Shown here: in pieces, positions 31,935-39,972 of the stretch | Layout: every line of letters begins with the position of its first letter | Numbering within the stretch: position 1 is the first letter of the stretch | NCBI GenBank assembly: GCA_934597255.1 | Contig: CAKTQV010000004.1 | Coordinates: forward strand, 62,001-126,000 | Source of the DNA: an uncultured Oscillospiraceae bacterium | Lineage (GTDB): Bacteria > Bacillota > Clostridia > Oscillospirales > Oscillospiraceae | Direction: 5' to 3' | DNA length: 64,000 nucleotides | Program-made: the position numbers and the translations under genes | The notes under the pieces: model-generated | Database searches by the model: none | The model's input: the letters and a program-made list of their open reading frames with translations, nothing else | What the model was told of the DNA's origin: nothing

Positions 31935-32913
31935 TTTCCCGCGCCTCCTTTTTGCCGTGCTTTCTGTGGCCGAACGAGGATTTAGCCTGCCGCTGCAGAT
32001 ACGGCACGGCCAGAAACAGCGCCACGATCAGCGCCGTGAACAGCTTTAGATCGTTCGGATCGAGCTTGAGCCAGAGGATGAGCGTCATCACGATGTAGTA
32101 GAGGATGCCGCCGACGATCACGAAGGCCAGCCGGATGGAAAAATTGCAGCCCTTGCGGAAGATCGCCTCGCACAGGACCTCGCCGATGATGATGGCGGCC
32201 AGTCCGATGACGATGGCGCCGCGCCCCATGTTCACGTCGGCCGTGCCCTGGAACTGGGTCATCAGGCCGCCGGAGAGCGCGACCATGCCGTTGGACAGCG
32301 ACAGGCCCAGGACCTTCATGCGGCTGATGTTGATGCCCTGCGCGCGGCTCATGGCGGGGTTGGAGCCGGTGGCGCGGATGGCGCTGCCCTGTTCGGTGCC
32401 GAAGTACCAGTAAAACAGCGCGATGATCACGGCGCTGAACAGAAGCCCGGCGGCGATGGCGGCGGGCACATAGCGCGAGGAGATGAGAAAGCCGCTCCCG
32501 TTTTCCCAGAACATGCCGTATTTTTTCAGACTGGCCGTCTGGTTGGCCGTCATGCCCATGATGCGCAGGTTGATGGAATAAAGCCCGAACTGGGTCAGGA
32601 TGCCGGCGAGAATGGCGGGAATGCCGAGCTTCGTGTGCAGAAGCCCCGTGCACAGGCCCGCGAGCACGCCTGCCAGCACCGCCACGAGCAGCGCCGCCCA
32701 CGCAGGCCAGCCGGCGAGGATGAGCATGACCGTCACGGCGCCGCCGGTGGCAAAGCTGCCGTCCACGCTCAGATCGGCCACGTCCAGCAGCCGGAAGGTG
32801 ATGAAAACGCCCAGAGCCATCAGACCCCACAGTATGCCCTGCGCCACGGCCGCGGGCATACGGCCCGGAAGACTGGCGAAATTCAGGGAGGCGAAATACG
32901 CTGCAATACCCAT
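31927..32913 (-). CDS. ABC importer permease (predicted aromatic amino acid system)
   Basis: A 328-residue permease with 8-9 membrane segments, similar to LivH-type branched-chain permeases. Marker regions are FRLLDVADLSVDGSFATGGA near residues 41-60, the IRATGSNPAMSRAQGIN cytoplasmic loop that docks the ATPase, and GLAAIIIGEVLCEAIFRKG. It forms the membrane channel with the ATPase of the next gene. A large hairpin at 32961-32996 separates it from the binding-protein gene, which should lower its level relative to the binding protein. Confidence 0.9.
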   Translation of the reverse strand: MGIAAYFASLNFASLPGRMPAAVAQGILWGLMALGVFITFRLLDVADLSVDGSFATGGAVTVMLILAGWPAWAALLVAVLAGVLAGLCTGLLHTKLGIPAILAGILTQFGLYSINLRIMGMTANQTASLKKYGMFWENGSGFLISSRYVPAAIAAGLLFSAVIIALFYWYFGTEQGSAIRATGSNPAMSRAQGINISRMKVLGLSLSNGMVALSGGLMTQFQGTADVNMGRGAIVIGLAAIIIGEVLCEAIFRKGCNFSIRLAFVIVGGILYYIVMTLILWLKLDPNDLKLFTALIVALFLAVPYLQRQAKSSFGHRKHGKKEARENA

Positions 32914-32960
32914 GTTCTACCCTCTCGTTTCTTTTATTTATCAGACAAATACGCGCGCAG

Positions 32961-32996
32961 CGCTCCGCCGGGGCTTCGGAGAAGCCCGGCGAAGCG
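32961..32996 (-). other. Intercistronic stem-loop between binding-protein and permease genes
   Basis: An approximately 16-bp stem (CGCTTCGCCGGGCTTC with GAAGCCCCGGCGGAGCG on the minus strand) without a T run. It is a candidate mRNA-stabilising structure rather than a terminator. Confidence 0.55.
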
Positions 32997-33007
32997 GCAC
33001 AGGCGTG

Positions 33008-34057
33008 TTACTCGCCGATGGCGACGTAATCGTCCGGAACGGTGACGCCCAGCGATTCGCAGATGGCGGCGTTGTATTCCTTGACCGGATCGGGGAAGTA
33101 CTCGATGGGCATGGTGCTGATGTCCTCGCCGTCGCGCAGGATGCGCACGGCCATGGCGCCGGTGGTGCGGCCGAGCTCGTAGTAGTCGATGCTCAGCGTG
33201 GCCACGCCGCAGCCGGTGCAGATGCCCTCTTCGCCGGCCACGATGGGGACGCCGGCCGGCTCGGCGACGTTGTTGATGGCCTCGGCGCAGGAGGCGGCGG
33301 TGTTGTCGGTGGGTATGTAGATCACGTCGGACTCGTCGCAGGCGACGGCCGTGACGGAGGAGACGTCGTTGGAATCGGCGAAGGTGTAGATGTTGACGGT
33401 CAGACCCGCCTGCTCAAGAGCGGCCTTGACGACCTCGGCCTGGTAGACGGAGTTGGCCTCGGCGGAGCAGTACAGGATGCCGGCCGTTTTGGCCTCGGGG
33501 AACAGCTCCGTGATCATGGCGGCCTGCTGGTCGAGCGGGGCGAGATCGGAGGTGCCGGAGATGTTGCCGCCGACGGTGCCGTCGAAATCGGTCAGATCGA
33601 GCGCCACGCCGTATTCCGTGACGGCGGTGCCGAGGATGGGGATGTCGTCCGTGGCGGCTGCGGCGGCCTGCAGGGCGGGCGTGGCGTTGGCCAGGATGAG
33701 ATCCACGCCGTCGGAGACGAAGCCGTTGACGATGGTCGCGCAGGTGGGGATGTCGCCGGAGGCGTTCTGGTTGACGATGGTGACGCTGTCGCCGAGCTCC
33801 TCCGTCAGAACGTCGATGAAGCCCTGCGTGGCGGCGTCGAGCGCGACGTGCTGCGTCAGCTGGCAGATGCCGACGGTGAAGGTCTTGCCGTCGTCGGCGG
33901 TCTCGCCGGTCTCGGCCGTGGTCTCGGCGGCGGTCTCCGAAGCGGTCTGCGCGGGCGCTTCCGTCTCGGCGGTCTTGTCCGTGCCGGCGGTGCTGCCGCA
34001 GGCGCACAGCGCCGCAAGCATGGCCAGACACACAAGCAGGCTCAGTAGCTTTTTCAT
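33008..34057 (-). CDS. ABC importer substrate-binding lipoprotein (PF04392 type, predicted Phe/Tyr)
   Basis: A 349-residue lipoprotein. The signal sequence has the lipobox ALCAC (Cys20), followed by a Thr/Ala/Glu-rich linker to about residue 58. The mature domain (FTVGICQLTQHVALDAATQG onward) matches the ABC_sub_bind family (PF04392), which includes the streptococcal tryptophan-binding TrpX. It captures a small ligand outside the membrane. It is the first structural gene after the leader peptide and attenuator (34094-34282). The paralogue at 59175 is Trp T-box controlled. The ligand here is inferred from the leader composition, not from binding residues. Confidence 0.9.
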   Translation of the reverse strand: MKKLLSLLVCLAMLAALCACGSTAGTDKTAETEAPAQTASETAAETTAETGETADDGKTFTVGICQLTQHVALDAATQGFIDVLTEELGDSVTIVNQNASGDIPTCATIVNGFVSDGVDLILANATPALQAAAAATDDIPILGTAVTEYGVALDLTDFDGTVGGNISGTSDLAPLDQQAAMITELFPEAKTAGILYCSAEANSVYQAEVVKAALEQAGLTVNIYTFADSNDVSSVTAVACDESDVIYIPTDNTAASCAEAINNVAEPAGVPIVAGEEGICTGCGVATLSIDYYELGRTTGAMAVRILRDGEDISTMPIEYFPDPVKEYNAAICESLGVTVPDDYVAIGE

Positions 34058-34093
34058 GATTTTGTTCTCCTTTTATGTTTTTTAATTTTTGGA

Positions 34094-34132
34094 CAAAACA
34101 AAAGAGCAGCTCCGCTATCCGCGAAGCTGCCC
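34094..34132 (-). terminator. Attenuator terminator of the aromatic importer operon
   Basis: Minus strand 12-bp stem GGGCAGCTTCGC / GCGGAGCTGCTC (two G-U pairs, loop GGATA) followed by TTTTGTTTTG. It lies between the leader peptide and the binding-protein gene. Its loop segment GATAGC (34114-34119) is complementary to GCTATC in the leader (34170-34175), giving an alternative antiterminator. Confidence 0.8.
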
Positions 34133-34153
34133 GAATCCAACCGTGTCAGGACC

Positions 34154-34282
34154 CTATGCGCAACTTGCCGATAGCCGGAAAAAGCGGCTAAAGTAATAGC
34201 GATAGGCGTAGCAAAAGAAGCCCACGGACTCGTGAGCGAAGAAACGCATGGCGCGGATGCTGCTGGCAATACGTTCGATCAT
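34154..34282 (-). CDS. Aromatic-rich leader peptide (42 aa)
   Basis: A short frame absent from normal gene calls. ATG at 34282, stop TAG at 34154-34156, AAAGGAGA ribosome site 9 nt upstream. The 42-residue peptide has 7 Phe and 4 Tyr, with the core GFFCYAYRYYFSRFF at residues 21-35. A hairpin TAGCCG/CGGCTA (34185-34190 with 34172-34177) begins right after the Tyr-Tyr-Phe codons. Stalling there would mask its first arm and free the second arm to pair with the attenuator (34112-34122), allowing read-through. Full translation would favour termination. This is classic ribosome-mediated attenuation, inferred from sequence. Confidence 0.75.
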   Translation of the reverse strand: MIERIASSIRAMRFFAHESVGFFCYAYRYYFSRFFRLSASCA

Positions 34283-34326
34283 GATGCGTTTCTCCTTTCC
34301 CTGGCCGTCGGCCTCCTGATGCTTGC

Positions 34327-34354
34327 ATTATAGCACTTTAAATACCAAAAGCAA
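34327..34354 (-). promoter_or_regulatory. Promoter of the aromatic importer leader
   Basis: Minus strand TTGCTT (34349-34354), 16 nt, TATAAT (34327-34332). Transcription would start near 34320, about 38 nt before the leader-peptide ATG. Confidence 0.7.
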
Positions 34355-34368
34355 GTGGAAAATTTTCT

Positions 34369-34424
34369 AAATAAAAGCCCGCGGCGCCCGTCGGCTATGT
34401 GAAAGCTGACTAAAAGCGCCGCGG
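34369..34424 (-). terminator. Terminator of the pst-pho operon
   Basis: Minus strand CCGCGGCGC / GCGCCGCGG (34416-34424 with 34379-34387), a long loop, then a TTTTATTT tract. It lies 18 nt after the phoR stop. Confidence 0.7.
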
Positions 34425-34442
34425 GGCGGTTGTGAAGGATGC

Positions 34443-36101
34443 TCAGGGCTCGACCGGCGGGAAACGGACGCAGACGGTCGTGCCGGCGCCCGGCTCGCTC
34501 TGGAGCGAGAGGGCGGCGTGGTGGCAGGCGGCGGCATGCTTGACGATGGACAGCCCCAGCCCCGTGCCGCCGGAGGCCTTGGAGTGGCTTTTGTCCACGC
34601 GGTAAAAGCGCTCGAAAACGCGGCCCTGGTGCTCCGGGGCGATGCCGATGCCGGTGTCGCGGACGGTCAGCGTCGAGCCGTCGGCCCCGGAGGCGAGCGT
34701 GACGGTGACATAGCCGCCGTCGACGTTGTATTTGACGGCGTTGTCGCACAGGTTGAAGATCATTTCGTACAGCAGCCGCCGCACGCCGGACACGGGGGCG
34801 CTGCCGCCCTCGACGGAGATGGTGACGTTCCTCTCGTCCGCCGCGGCGCGCAGATCGTTCGCGGCCTCCCGGGCCAGCGGGAGAAGATCGACCGTTTCAA
34901 ACGGAAGCTCCACGCCCTCGTCCAGCTGGGACAGGCGGATGATGTCGCCGACGAGCGTGACGAGCCGCTGCGCCTCGGAACGGATGTGGCCGACGAAGCG
35001 CGGGACGTCCTCGGGCTTGACCATGCCGTTTTCCAGCAGCTCCGCGCTGCCGATGATGCCCTGCAGGGGCGTTTTCAGCTCATGGGACACGTTGGCGGTA
35101 AATTCGCGGCGCATCTGCTCGGCGGTCTCGCGCTCGGTGATATCGAAGGCAAGCAGCACCGCGCCGGCGGCGGTGCCCCCGGAATCGATGCGGCTGACGT
35201 CAAACTGCCACACGCGGCCGCCGCGTTCGCTGCGCGTTTCGCTGTGGCCGTCCGCCATGGCCCCCGCGATGGCGCGGCTCATGCCGGCGCTGCGGTCAAC
35301 GGTCAGGAAATCCTGTCCGACGCAGCCGTCGTCCGCGGCGAAGAGCCGGCGTGCGGCGGGGTTTATGCTCAGCACGCGGCCGGCGTCGTCCAGCAGGACG
35401 AGGCCCTCGCGCATGCTGGCCGTGATCTGGACGAATTCGTCCGCGTGGCGCTGAAGCTCGCGCAGCTGCGCGTCGATCTGGCGGCGCTGGCGGGCGAGAC
35501 GGCCGAGCAGCGGCGAAAGCTCCTCGTACACGTCGTTTTCCAGCGGATGGTCGAGATCGAGCGTGTTGAGCGGGCGGACGATGCGGGCGGAAAGCTGCTT
35601 TGCCAGCAGGGCCGAGAGGATCAGCGCCGCGGCCAGCACGACAAGGATCGGCTGGAGCATCCCCAGCAGCAGCACGCCGACGGTGGCCCGGCCGACGGAC
35701 ACGCGCAGCACGCTGCCGTCGTCGAGACGGCGGGCGTAGTACATTGTTTTTTCGAGCAGCGTGGAGGAATAGCGGACGCTTTCGCCCTCGCCGGAGCGGA
35801 GCGCGTCGCGCACCTCGGTGCGCTCGGCGTGGTTTTCCAGCGTCTGCGAATCGGCGTCGGTGTCGTACAGCACGGAGCCGTCCGGCGCAATCCATGTGAA
35901 GCGGTACAGGGAGTCGAGCGCGGCGAGATAATCCTCGCCTCCGGTCTCCACGGCGGCCGCCGCCACGCCCAGCTCGTCCTTGAGCTGGCTTTCCTGCACG
36001 CCGGCAAAATATTCGTACATAAGGCCCAAGATGATGACCAGACTGGCCAGCAGTACGGCCAGCACGGCCAGCAGAATGGAACGGAAAATTCGTTTTGTCA
36101 T
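34443..36101 (-). CDS. phoR: Phosphate sensor histidine kinase PhoR
   Basis: A 552-residue membrane kinase. TM1 is at residues 7-30 (SILLAVLAVLLASLVIILGL); an extracytoplasmic sensor region follows, TM2 lies near 140-160, and a PAS domain is at about 215-320 (MREGLVLLDDAGRVLSINPAA). The HisKA phospho-acceptor is in VSHELKTPLQGI. The HATPase_c boxes are NLCDNAVKYN, DTGIGIAP and GGTGLGLSIV. The start at 36101 overlaps the phoB stop by four bases; 36116 is a weaker alternative. It ends the pstSCAB-phoU-phoBR operon and, by family, responds to phosphate limitation through PstSCAB-PhoU. Confidence 0.92.
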   Translation of the reverse strand: MTKRIFRSILLAVLAVLLASLVIILGLMYEYFAGVQESQLKDELGVAAAAVETGGEDYLAALDSLYRFTWIAPDGSVLYDTDADSQTLENHAERTEVRDALRSGEGESVRYSSTLLEKTMYYARRLDDGSVLRVSVGRATVGVLLLGMLQPILVVLAAALILSALLAKQLSARIVRPLNTLDLDHPLENDVYEELSPLLGRLARQRRQIDAQLRELQRHADEFVQITASMREGLVLLDDAGRVLSINPAARRLFAADDGCVGQDFLTVDRSAGMSRAIAGAMADGHSETRSERGGRVWQFDVSRIDSGGTAAGAVLLAFDITERETAEQMRREFTANVSHELKTPLQGIIGSAELLENGMVKPEDVPRFVGHIRSEAQRLVTLVGDIIRLSQLDEGVELPFETVDLLPLAREAANDLRAAADERNVTISVEGGSAPVSGVRRLLYEMIFNLCDNAVKYNVDGGYVTVTLASGADGSTLTVRDTGIGIAPEHQGRVFERFYRVDKSHSKASGGTGLGLSIVKHAAACHHAALSLQSEPGAGTTVCVRFPPVEP

Positions 36102-36772
36102 GGCTTCTCTTCCCATCGATAGCCCACGCCGCGCACCGTTTCGATGTGCTCGCCGTAGGGGCCGAGCTTCTGGCGGAGCGTGCGGATGTGCATGTCCACG
36201 GTGCGGCTTTCGCCGCAGTAGTCCGTGCCCCAGACGCGCTCCATGAGTCCGTCGCGGGTGAAGGCCGTGCCGGGGTGGGACATGAACAGGCGCAGTAGCT
36301 CAAATTCCTTGAGCGTCAGCGTCAGCCGCACGCCGTCGGCCGTGACGCTGTGCTCGTCCGTGCGGACGGCCAGCCCTCCGCACTGCAGAAGGGCGCTGTC
36401 CGTTTCCGGGCGGCAGCGGCGCAGCACGGCGCGCACGCAGGACACCAGCTCCATCACGCCGAAGGGTTTTGCCAGATAGTAGTCCGCGCCGAGATCGAGT
36501 CCCTGGATCTTGTCGTATTCCGCGCCCTTGGCCGTGGCCATGACGACGGGGATGGAACGCAGGGCCGCGGAGCTTTTCATGCGCCGCAGAAGCTCGATGC
36601 CGTCGATGCCCGGGAGCATGATGTCCAGCACGACCAGCTCCGGCTTCTCCGCGCCGAGCGCGCGCCAGAATTCATCGCCGTCGGCGAAGCCTCTGGCCTC
36701 GTAGCCGCTGGAACGCAGCGCGTAAACCTCAATGTCACGGATGCTGGCGTCGTCCTCCACACACCAGATCAT
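36098..36772 (-). CDS. phoB: Phosphate regulon response regulator PhoB/PhoP
   Basis: A 224-residue OmpR-class regulator. The receiver domain spans residues 1-118 with the acceptor Asp in VLDIMLPG and the conserved Lys in LAKPFG. The winged-helix DNA-binding domain follows, ending with SRTVDMHIRTLRQKLG and TVRGVGYRW. It would bind the candidate Pho box ahead of pstS (40858-40887). AGGAGGGATC precedes its ATG, 18 nt after phoU. Confidence 0.92.
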   Translation of the reverse strand: MIWCVEDDASIRDIEVYALRSSGYEARGFADGDEFWRALGAEKPELVVLDIMLPGIDGIELLRRMKSSAALRSIPVVMATAKGAEYDKIQGLDLGADYYLAKPFGVMELVSCVRAVLRRCRPETDSALLQCGGLAVRTDEHSVTADGVRLTLTLKEFELLRLFMSHPGTAFTRDGLMERVWGTDYCGESRTVDMHIRTLRQKLGPYGEHIETVRGVGYRWEEKP

Positions 36773-36790
36773 GCCGATCCCTCCTTGATG

Positions 36791-37441
36791 TCAAGACTCT
36801 GTATTGTGAACGCCGGTGACCGAGAAGATGACCCATTCGGCAATGTTCACGGCGTGGTCGCCGATGCGTTCGAAATACTTGGCGATCATCAGAAGATCGA
36901 GCGCGTAGGCGCCGTCGTCGGGGCGGGCGGCGATCCGTTCGATCAGCCGGGTCTTGACCTGGTCGAAGCAGCCGTCCACAACGTCGTCGTCCGTGATGAC
37001 CTTCTCTGCCAGCATTATATCATGTTTTACATACGCATCAACACTTTCCGTCACCATCTGGATGACGGCCTTGGCCATCCGGCGCAGAAGCTCGCTGTTT
37101 TCGGCGCCGCGCCCGTTGAGGAAGCGGACGATCTCCGCGATGTCCCCGGCCTGGTCGCCGATGCGCTCCATATCCGTGATCATTTTCAGCGCCGCGGAGA
37201 TCTGGCGCAGATCGCCGGCCACGGGCTGCTGCTGCAGGAGCAGCTTCAGGCACAGCGACTCGATGCTCCGCTCCTTCTGGTCGATCTGTGCGTCCAGCGC
37301 CGCGACCTTTGCCGCGAGCGCGGGCTTGCCCTCCGTCAGCGCCGTGACCGCCAGCGCGATGATCTCCTCGCAAAGCGAGCCCATAAGGATAAGCTCGTGG
37401 CTGAGCGCGGCGAGCTGTTCGTCAAAGCGGCTTCTCATCAT
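36791..37441 (-). CDS. phoU: Phosphate signalling complex protein PhoU
   Basis: A 216-residue all-helical protein of two PhoU repeats. Each contains the metal-contact pattern ERIGDxAxxIAE: ERIGDQAGDIAEIVRF near residue 90 and ERIGDHAVNIAEWVIF near residue 195. It links the Pst transporter to PhoR and dampens the regulon when phosphate is high. Start: two adjacent ATGs at 37441 and 37438, the first overlapping the pstB stop. The long frame extension upstream lies inside pstB and is not coding. Confidence 0.93.
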   Translation of the reverse strand: MMRSRFDEQLAALSHELILMGSLCEEIIALAVTALTEGKPALAAKVAALDAQIDQKERSIESLCLKLLLQQQPVAGDLRQISAALKMITDMERIGDQAGDIAEIVRFLNGRGAENSELLRRMAKAVIQMVTESVDAYVKHDIMLAEKVITDDDVVDGCFDQVKTRLIERIAARPDDGAYALDLLMIAKYFERIGDHAVNIAEWVIFSVTGVHNTES

Positions 37442-38193
37442 CCGAACCTCCCTGTGATGTAATCCTCGGTCCTCTTGTCCTTCGGCTGGGAAAACAGCGC
37501 CTCGCTGGGCCCGTATTCGACCAGCTCGCCCAGAAGGAAGAAGGCGGTGGCGTCCGAAATGCGGACGGCCTGCTGCATGTTGTGCGTGACGATGACGATG
37601 GTGTATTTCTCCTTCAGCTCCATCACCAGCTCCTCGATCCGGGACGTGGAGATGGGGTCGAGCGCGCTCGTCGGCTCGTCCATGAGCAGCACCTCCGGCT
37701 CCACGGCGAGCGCCCGCGCGATGCACAGACGCTGCTGCTGGCCGCCGGAAAGGCCCAGCGCGTTTTTTCGCAGCCGGTCCTTCACTTCGTCCCATATGGC
37801 CGCGCCGCGCAGCGAGCGCTCCACGATCTCGTCGAGCCGGGCGCGGCTGCGCACGCCGTGGGTGCGCGGGCCGTAGGCGATGTTGTCGTAAATGCTCATG
37901 GGGAAGGGGTTCGGCTTCTGGAACACCATGCCGATCTGGCGGCGCAGCTCGCTGACGTCCACGTCCGGCGCGTAGATATCCCGGCCGCGGTAGCGCACGC
38001 TGCCCTCGATCTTCACGCCCGGAACGAGATCGTTCATGCGGTCGAGTGTTTTCAGAAACGTGCTCTTGCCGCAGCCGGACGGGCCGATGAGCGCCGTGAT
38101 GCTTTTTTCGGCGATCTCCATATTGACGTTTTTCAGCGCCGGATGCCCGCTGTACCAGAGACAGAGATCCTGCGCGGAGAGGATGTTGTTCAT
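37438..38193 (-). CDS. pstB: Phosphate ABC transporter ATP-binding protein PstB
   Basis: A 251-residue ATPase. Walker A is GPSGCGKST, the PstB-specific insertion KPNPFPMSIYDNIAYGPRTHG is present, the signature is LSGGQQQR, and Walker B is VLLMDEPTSALDP. It energises high-affinity phosphate import. The ATG at 38193 overlaps the pstA stop (ATGA). The frame continues upstream within pstA, but this is shadow. Confidence 0.95.
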   Translation of the reverse strand: MNNILSAQDLCLWYSGHPALKNVNMEIAEKSITALIGPSGCGKSTFLKTLDRMNDLVPGVKIEGSVRYRGRDIYAPDVDVSELRRQIGMVFQKPNPFPMSIYDNIAYGPRTHGVRSRARLDEIVERSLRGAAIWDEVKDRLRKNALGLSGGQQQRLCIARALAVEPEVLLMDEPTSALDPISTSRIEELVMELKEKYTIVIVTHNMQQAVRISDATAFFLLGELVEYGPSEALFSQPKDKRTEDYITGRFG

Positions 38194-39050
38194 AGCTCCT
38201 TTTTCCTCCTGAAATAGCGGCCGACCAGTCCCGCGGCCAGATTGAGAACGAGCGTCAGCAGCATGAGGACGGCGGCGATGGCGAACGCCGCGCCGAATTC
38301 GCCCTGCTCCTTGGCGTAAACGTAAAGGGCGACCGTAAGCGTGGCCCCGGCGCGGCCGAGCCCGGCAAACAGGCTGTTGACCGCGTGGGCGAAGCCCGCC
38401 GTGAACAGCAGCGCGGCCGACTCGCCCAGAATGCGGCCGACGGACAGGATGCAGCCGGTGATCACGCCGTCGACGCAGCCGGGAAGAACGACCGTCCGGA
38501 TGACGCGCCAGCGCCCCGCGCCGAGACCGAACGCGCCCTCGCGGTAGCTCTGCGGCACGGTTTTCAGACTTTCCTGCGTCGTCCGCATGACGGTGGGCAG
38601 ATTCATGATGACGAGCGTGAGCGAGCCGGCCATCAGCGAGGTCTTCATGCCGCAGAACTGGCAGAAAAACAGCATACCGACCAGCCCGTAAATGATCGAA
38701 GGGATGCCCGAGAGCGTCTCCGCCGCGTATTCGATGACGGCGACGAGCTTTTTGTTCCCGGCGTATTCGGTCAGATAGACCGCCGCGCCCACGCCGAGCG
38801 GAACGACGATCACGATGGAGGCGAGCACGACGTACAGCGTGTTGAGGATGTCCGGCAGGATGCCGATGCGGTCGGACAGATAGCTCGGCGCCGTGGACAG
38901 AAATTCCCACGACAGATGGGGCAGCCCCTTCGCGAGCACATAGACGATCAGAAACAGCACCAGCGCGCAGGTGACGGCGGCGGACAGATACATCAGCGCG
39001 CGCATGCAGCCGACGTACAGCCGGCGGCGGCGATGGATATTCCGGTTCAT
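38190..39050 (-). CDS. pstA: Phosphate ABC transporter permease PstA
   Basis: A 286-residue permease with six membrane segments, starting with a basic N-terminus (NRNIHRRRRLYVG). The PstA signature region LSGIPSIIYGLVGMLFFCQF and the EAA loop QSYREGAFGLGAGRWRVIR are present. It pairs with PstC to form the phosphate channel. It is coupled to pstC and pstB by 4-nt overlaps at both ends. Confidence 0.95.
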   Translation of the reverse strand: MNRNIHRRRRLYVGCMRALMYLSAAVTCALVLFLIVYVLAKGLPHLSWEFLSTAPSYLSDRIGILPDILNTLYVVLASIVIVVPLGVGAAVYLTEYAGNKKLVAVIEYAAETLSGIPSIIYGLVGMLFFCQFCGMKTSLMAGSLTLVIMNLPTVMRTTQESLKTVPQSYREGAFGLGAGRWRVIRTVVLPGCVDGVITGCILSVGRILGESAALLFTAGFAHAVNSLFAGLGRAGATLTVALYVYAKEQGEFGAAFAIAAVLMLLTLVLNLAAGLVGRYFRRKKEL

Positions 39051-39916
39051 GCGTCCGCCCCCTTTCCGCGCTTGAGGAAGAAGTTCAGCGCGGCATTGAT
39101 CAGCATGATGAACAAAAACAGCACCAGCGCGATGGAGAAAAGCGCCTGCTGCTGCAGGCCGGAGGAATAGGACATCTCGCTGGCGACGGCCGTTGTGAGA
39201 AAGCGGACGCTCTCGAACAGGCCCGGCATGTTCGGCGCGTTGCCGGAGACCATCATGACGGCCATGGCCTCGCCGATGGCGCGCCCCACGCCGAGCACGA
39301 CGGCGGCGGCGATGCCGCTGCGGGCCGCCGGAACGGACACGCGGAAATAGGTCTCGACCGGCGTGGCGCCCAGCGCCAGCGACGCGTCCTCATACTCCTT
39401 CGGCACGGCCTCGAGCGCCGTGACCGACACCTTGACGATCGACGGCAAGATCATGACGGCCAGCACGATGATCGCCGCGAGAAGGCTCGCGCCGTCGGGA
39501 ACGTGGAACAGGCGGCGGATGCCGGGCACGAGCACCAGCATGCCGACCAGACCGTAGACGACCGAGGGGATGCCGGCGAGCATGCTCACGGCGGCCTGCA
39601 TCAGCCCGCGCACGCGCGGCGGGGCGAGCTTGGCGATGTATACCGCCGTCAGAAAGCCGACCGGCACGCCCAGCACGATGGCACCCGCCGTGCCGTACAC
39701 GCTCGTGAGGATGAACGGCAGGATGCCGTAGGACGGCTCGGCCGCGGTCGAGGCCCACGTCCGGCCGAACAGGAAGTCGGTCAGGCCGATCTTCCGGATA
39801 GCGGGAAGGCCGGCGGCGATCAGATACACGCTCACCAGCAGAACGCACCCGACCGTTACCAGGCCGAGCAGCAGGAATACGCCGTGTATTGCTTTTTCCA
39901 GCAGCTTTTTGTTCAT
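39047..39916 (-). CDS. pstC: Phosphate ABC transporter permease PstC
   Basis: A 289-residue permease with six membrane segments. The signature MLAGIPSVVYGLVGMLVLVP and the EAA loop KEYEDASLALGATPVETYFR are present. The start is the ATG at 39916 with GGAGGTGAG upstream; the frame reaches 39976 but would cross the stem-loop and the pstS stop. A stem-loop at 39939-39960 separates it from pstS. Confidence 0.94.
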   Translation of the reverse strand: MNKKLLEKAIHGVFLLLGLVTVGCVLLVSVYLIAAGLPAIRKIGLTDFLFGRTWASTAAEPSYGILPFILTSVYGTAGAIVLGVPVGFLTAVYIAKLAPPRVRGLMQAAVSMLAGIPSVVYGLVGMLVLVPGIRRLFHVPDGASLLAAIIVLAVMILPSIVKVSVTALEAVPKEYEDASLALGATPVETYFRVSVPAARSGIAAAVVLGVGRAIGEAMAVMMVSGNAPNMPGLFESVRFLTTAVASEMSYSSGLQQQALFSIALVLFLFIMLINAALNFFLKRGKGADA

Positions 39917-39938
39917 GCTCTCACCTCCTGCGGCGAGG

Positions 39939-39960
39939 AGGCGGCCGTCTGGCCGCCTCT
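39939..39960 (-). other. Intercistronic stem-loop pstS-pstC
   Basis: Perfect 9-bp stem GAGGCGGCC / GGCCGCCTC around a 4-nt loop, with no T run. It probably protects pstS mRNA or reduces read-through into pstC. Confidence 0.6.
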
Positions 39961-39972
39961 TCCCGTTTGCTG

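Noticed and set aside
34130..34150. A tRNA remnant suggested by GGTTGGATTCGGG
   Set aside because: No cloverleaf can be drawn, and the segment is explained as leader RNA before the attenuator.
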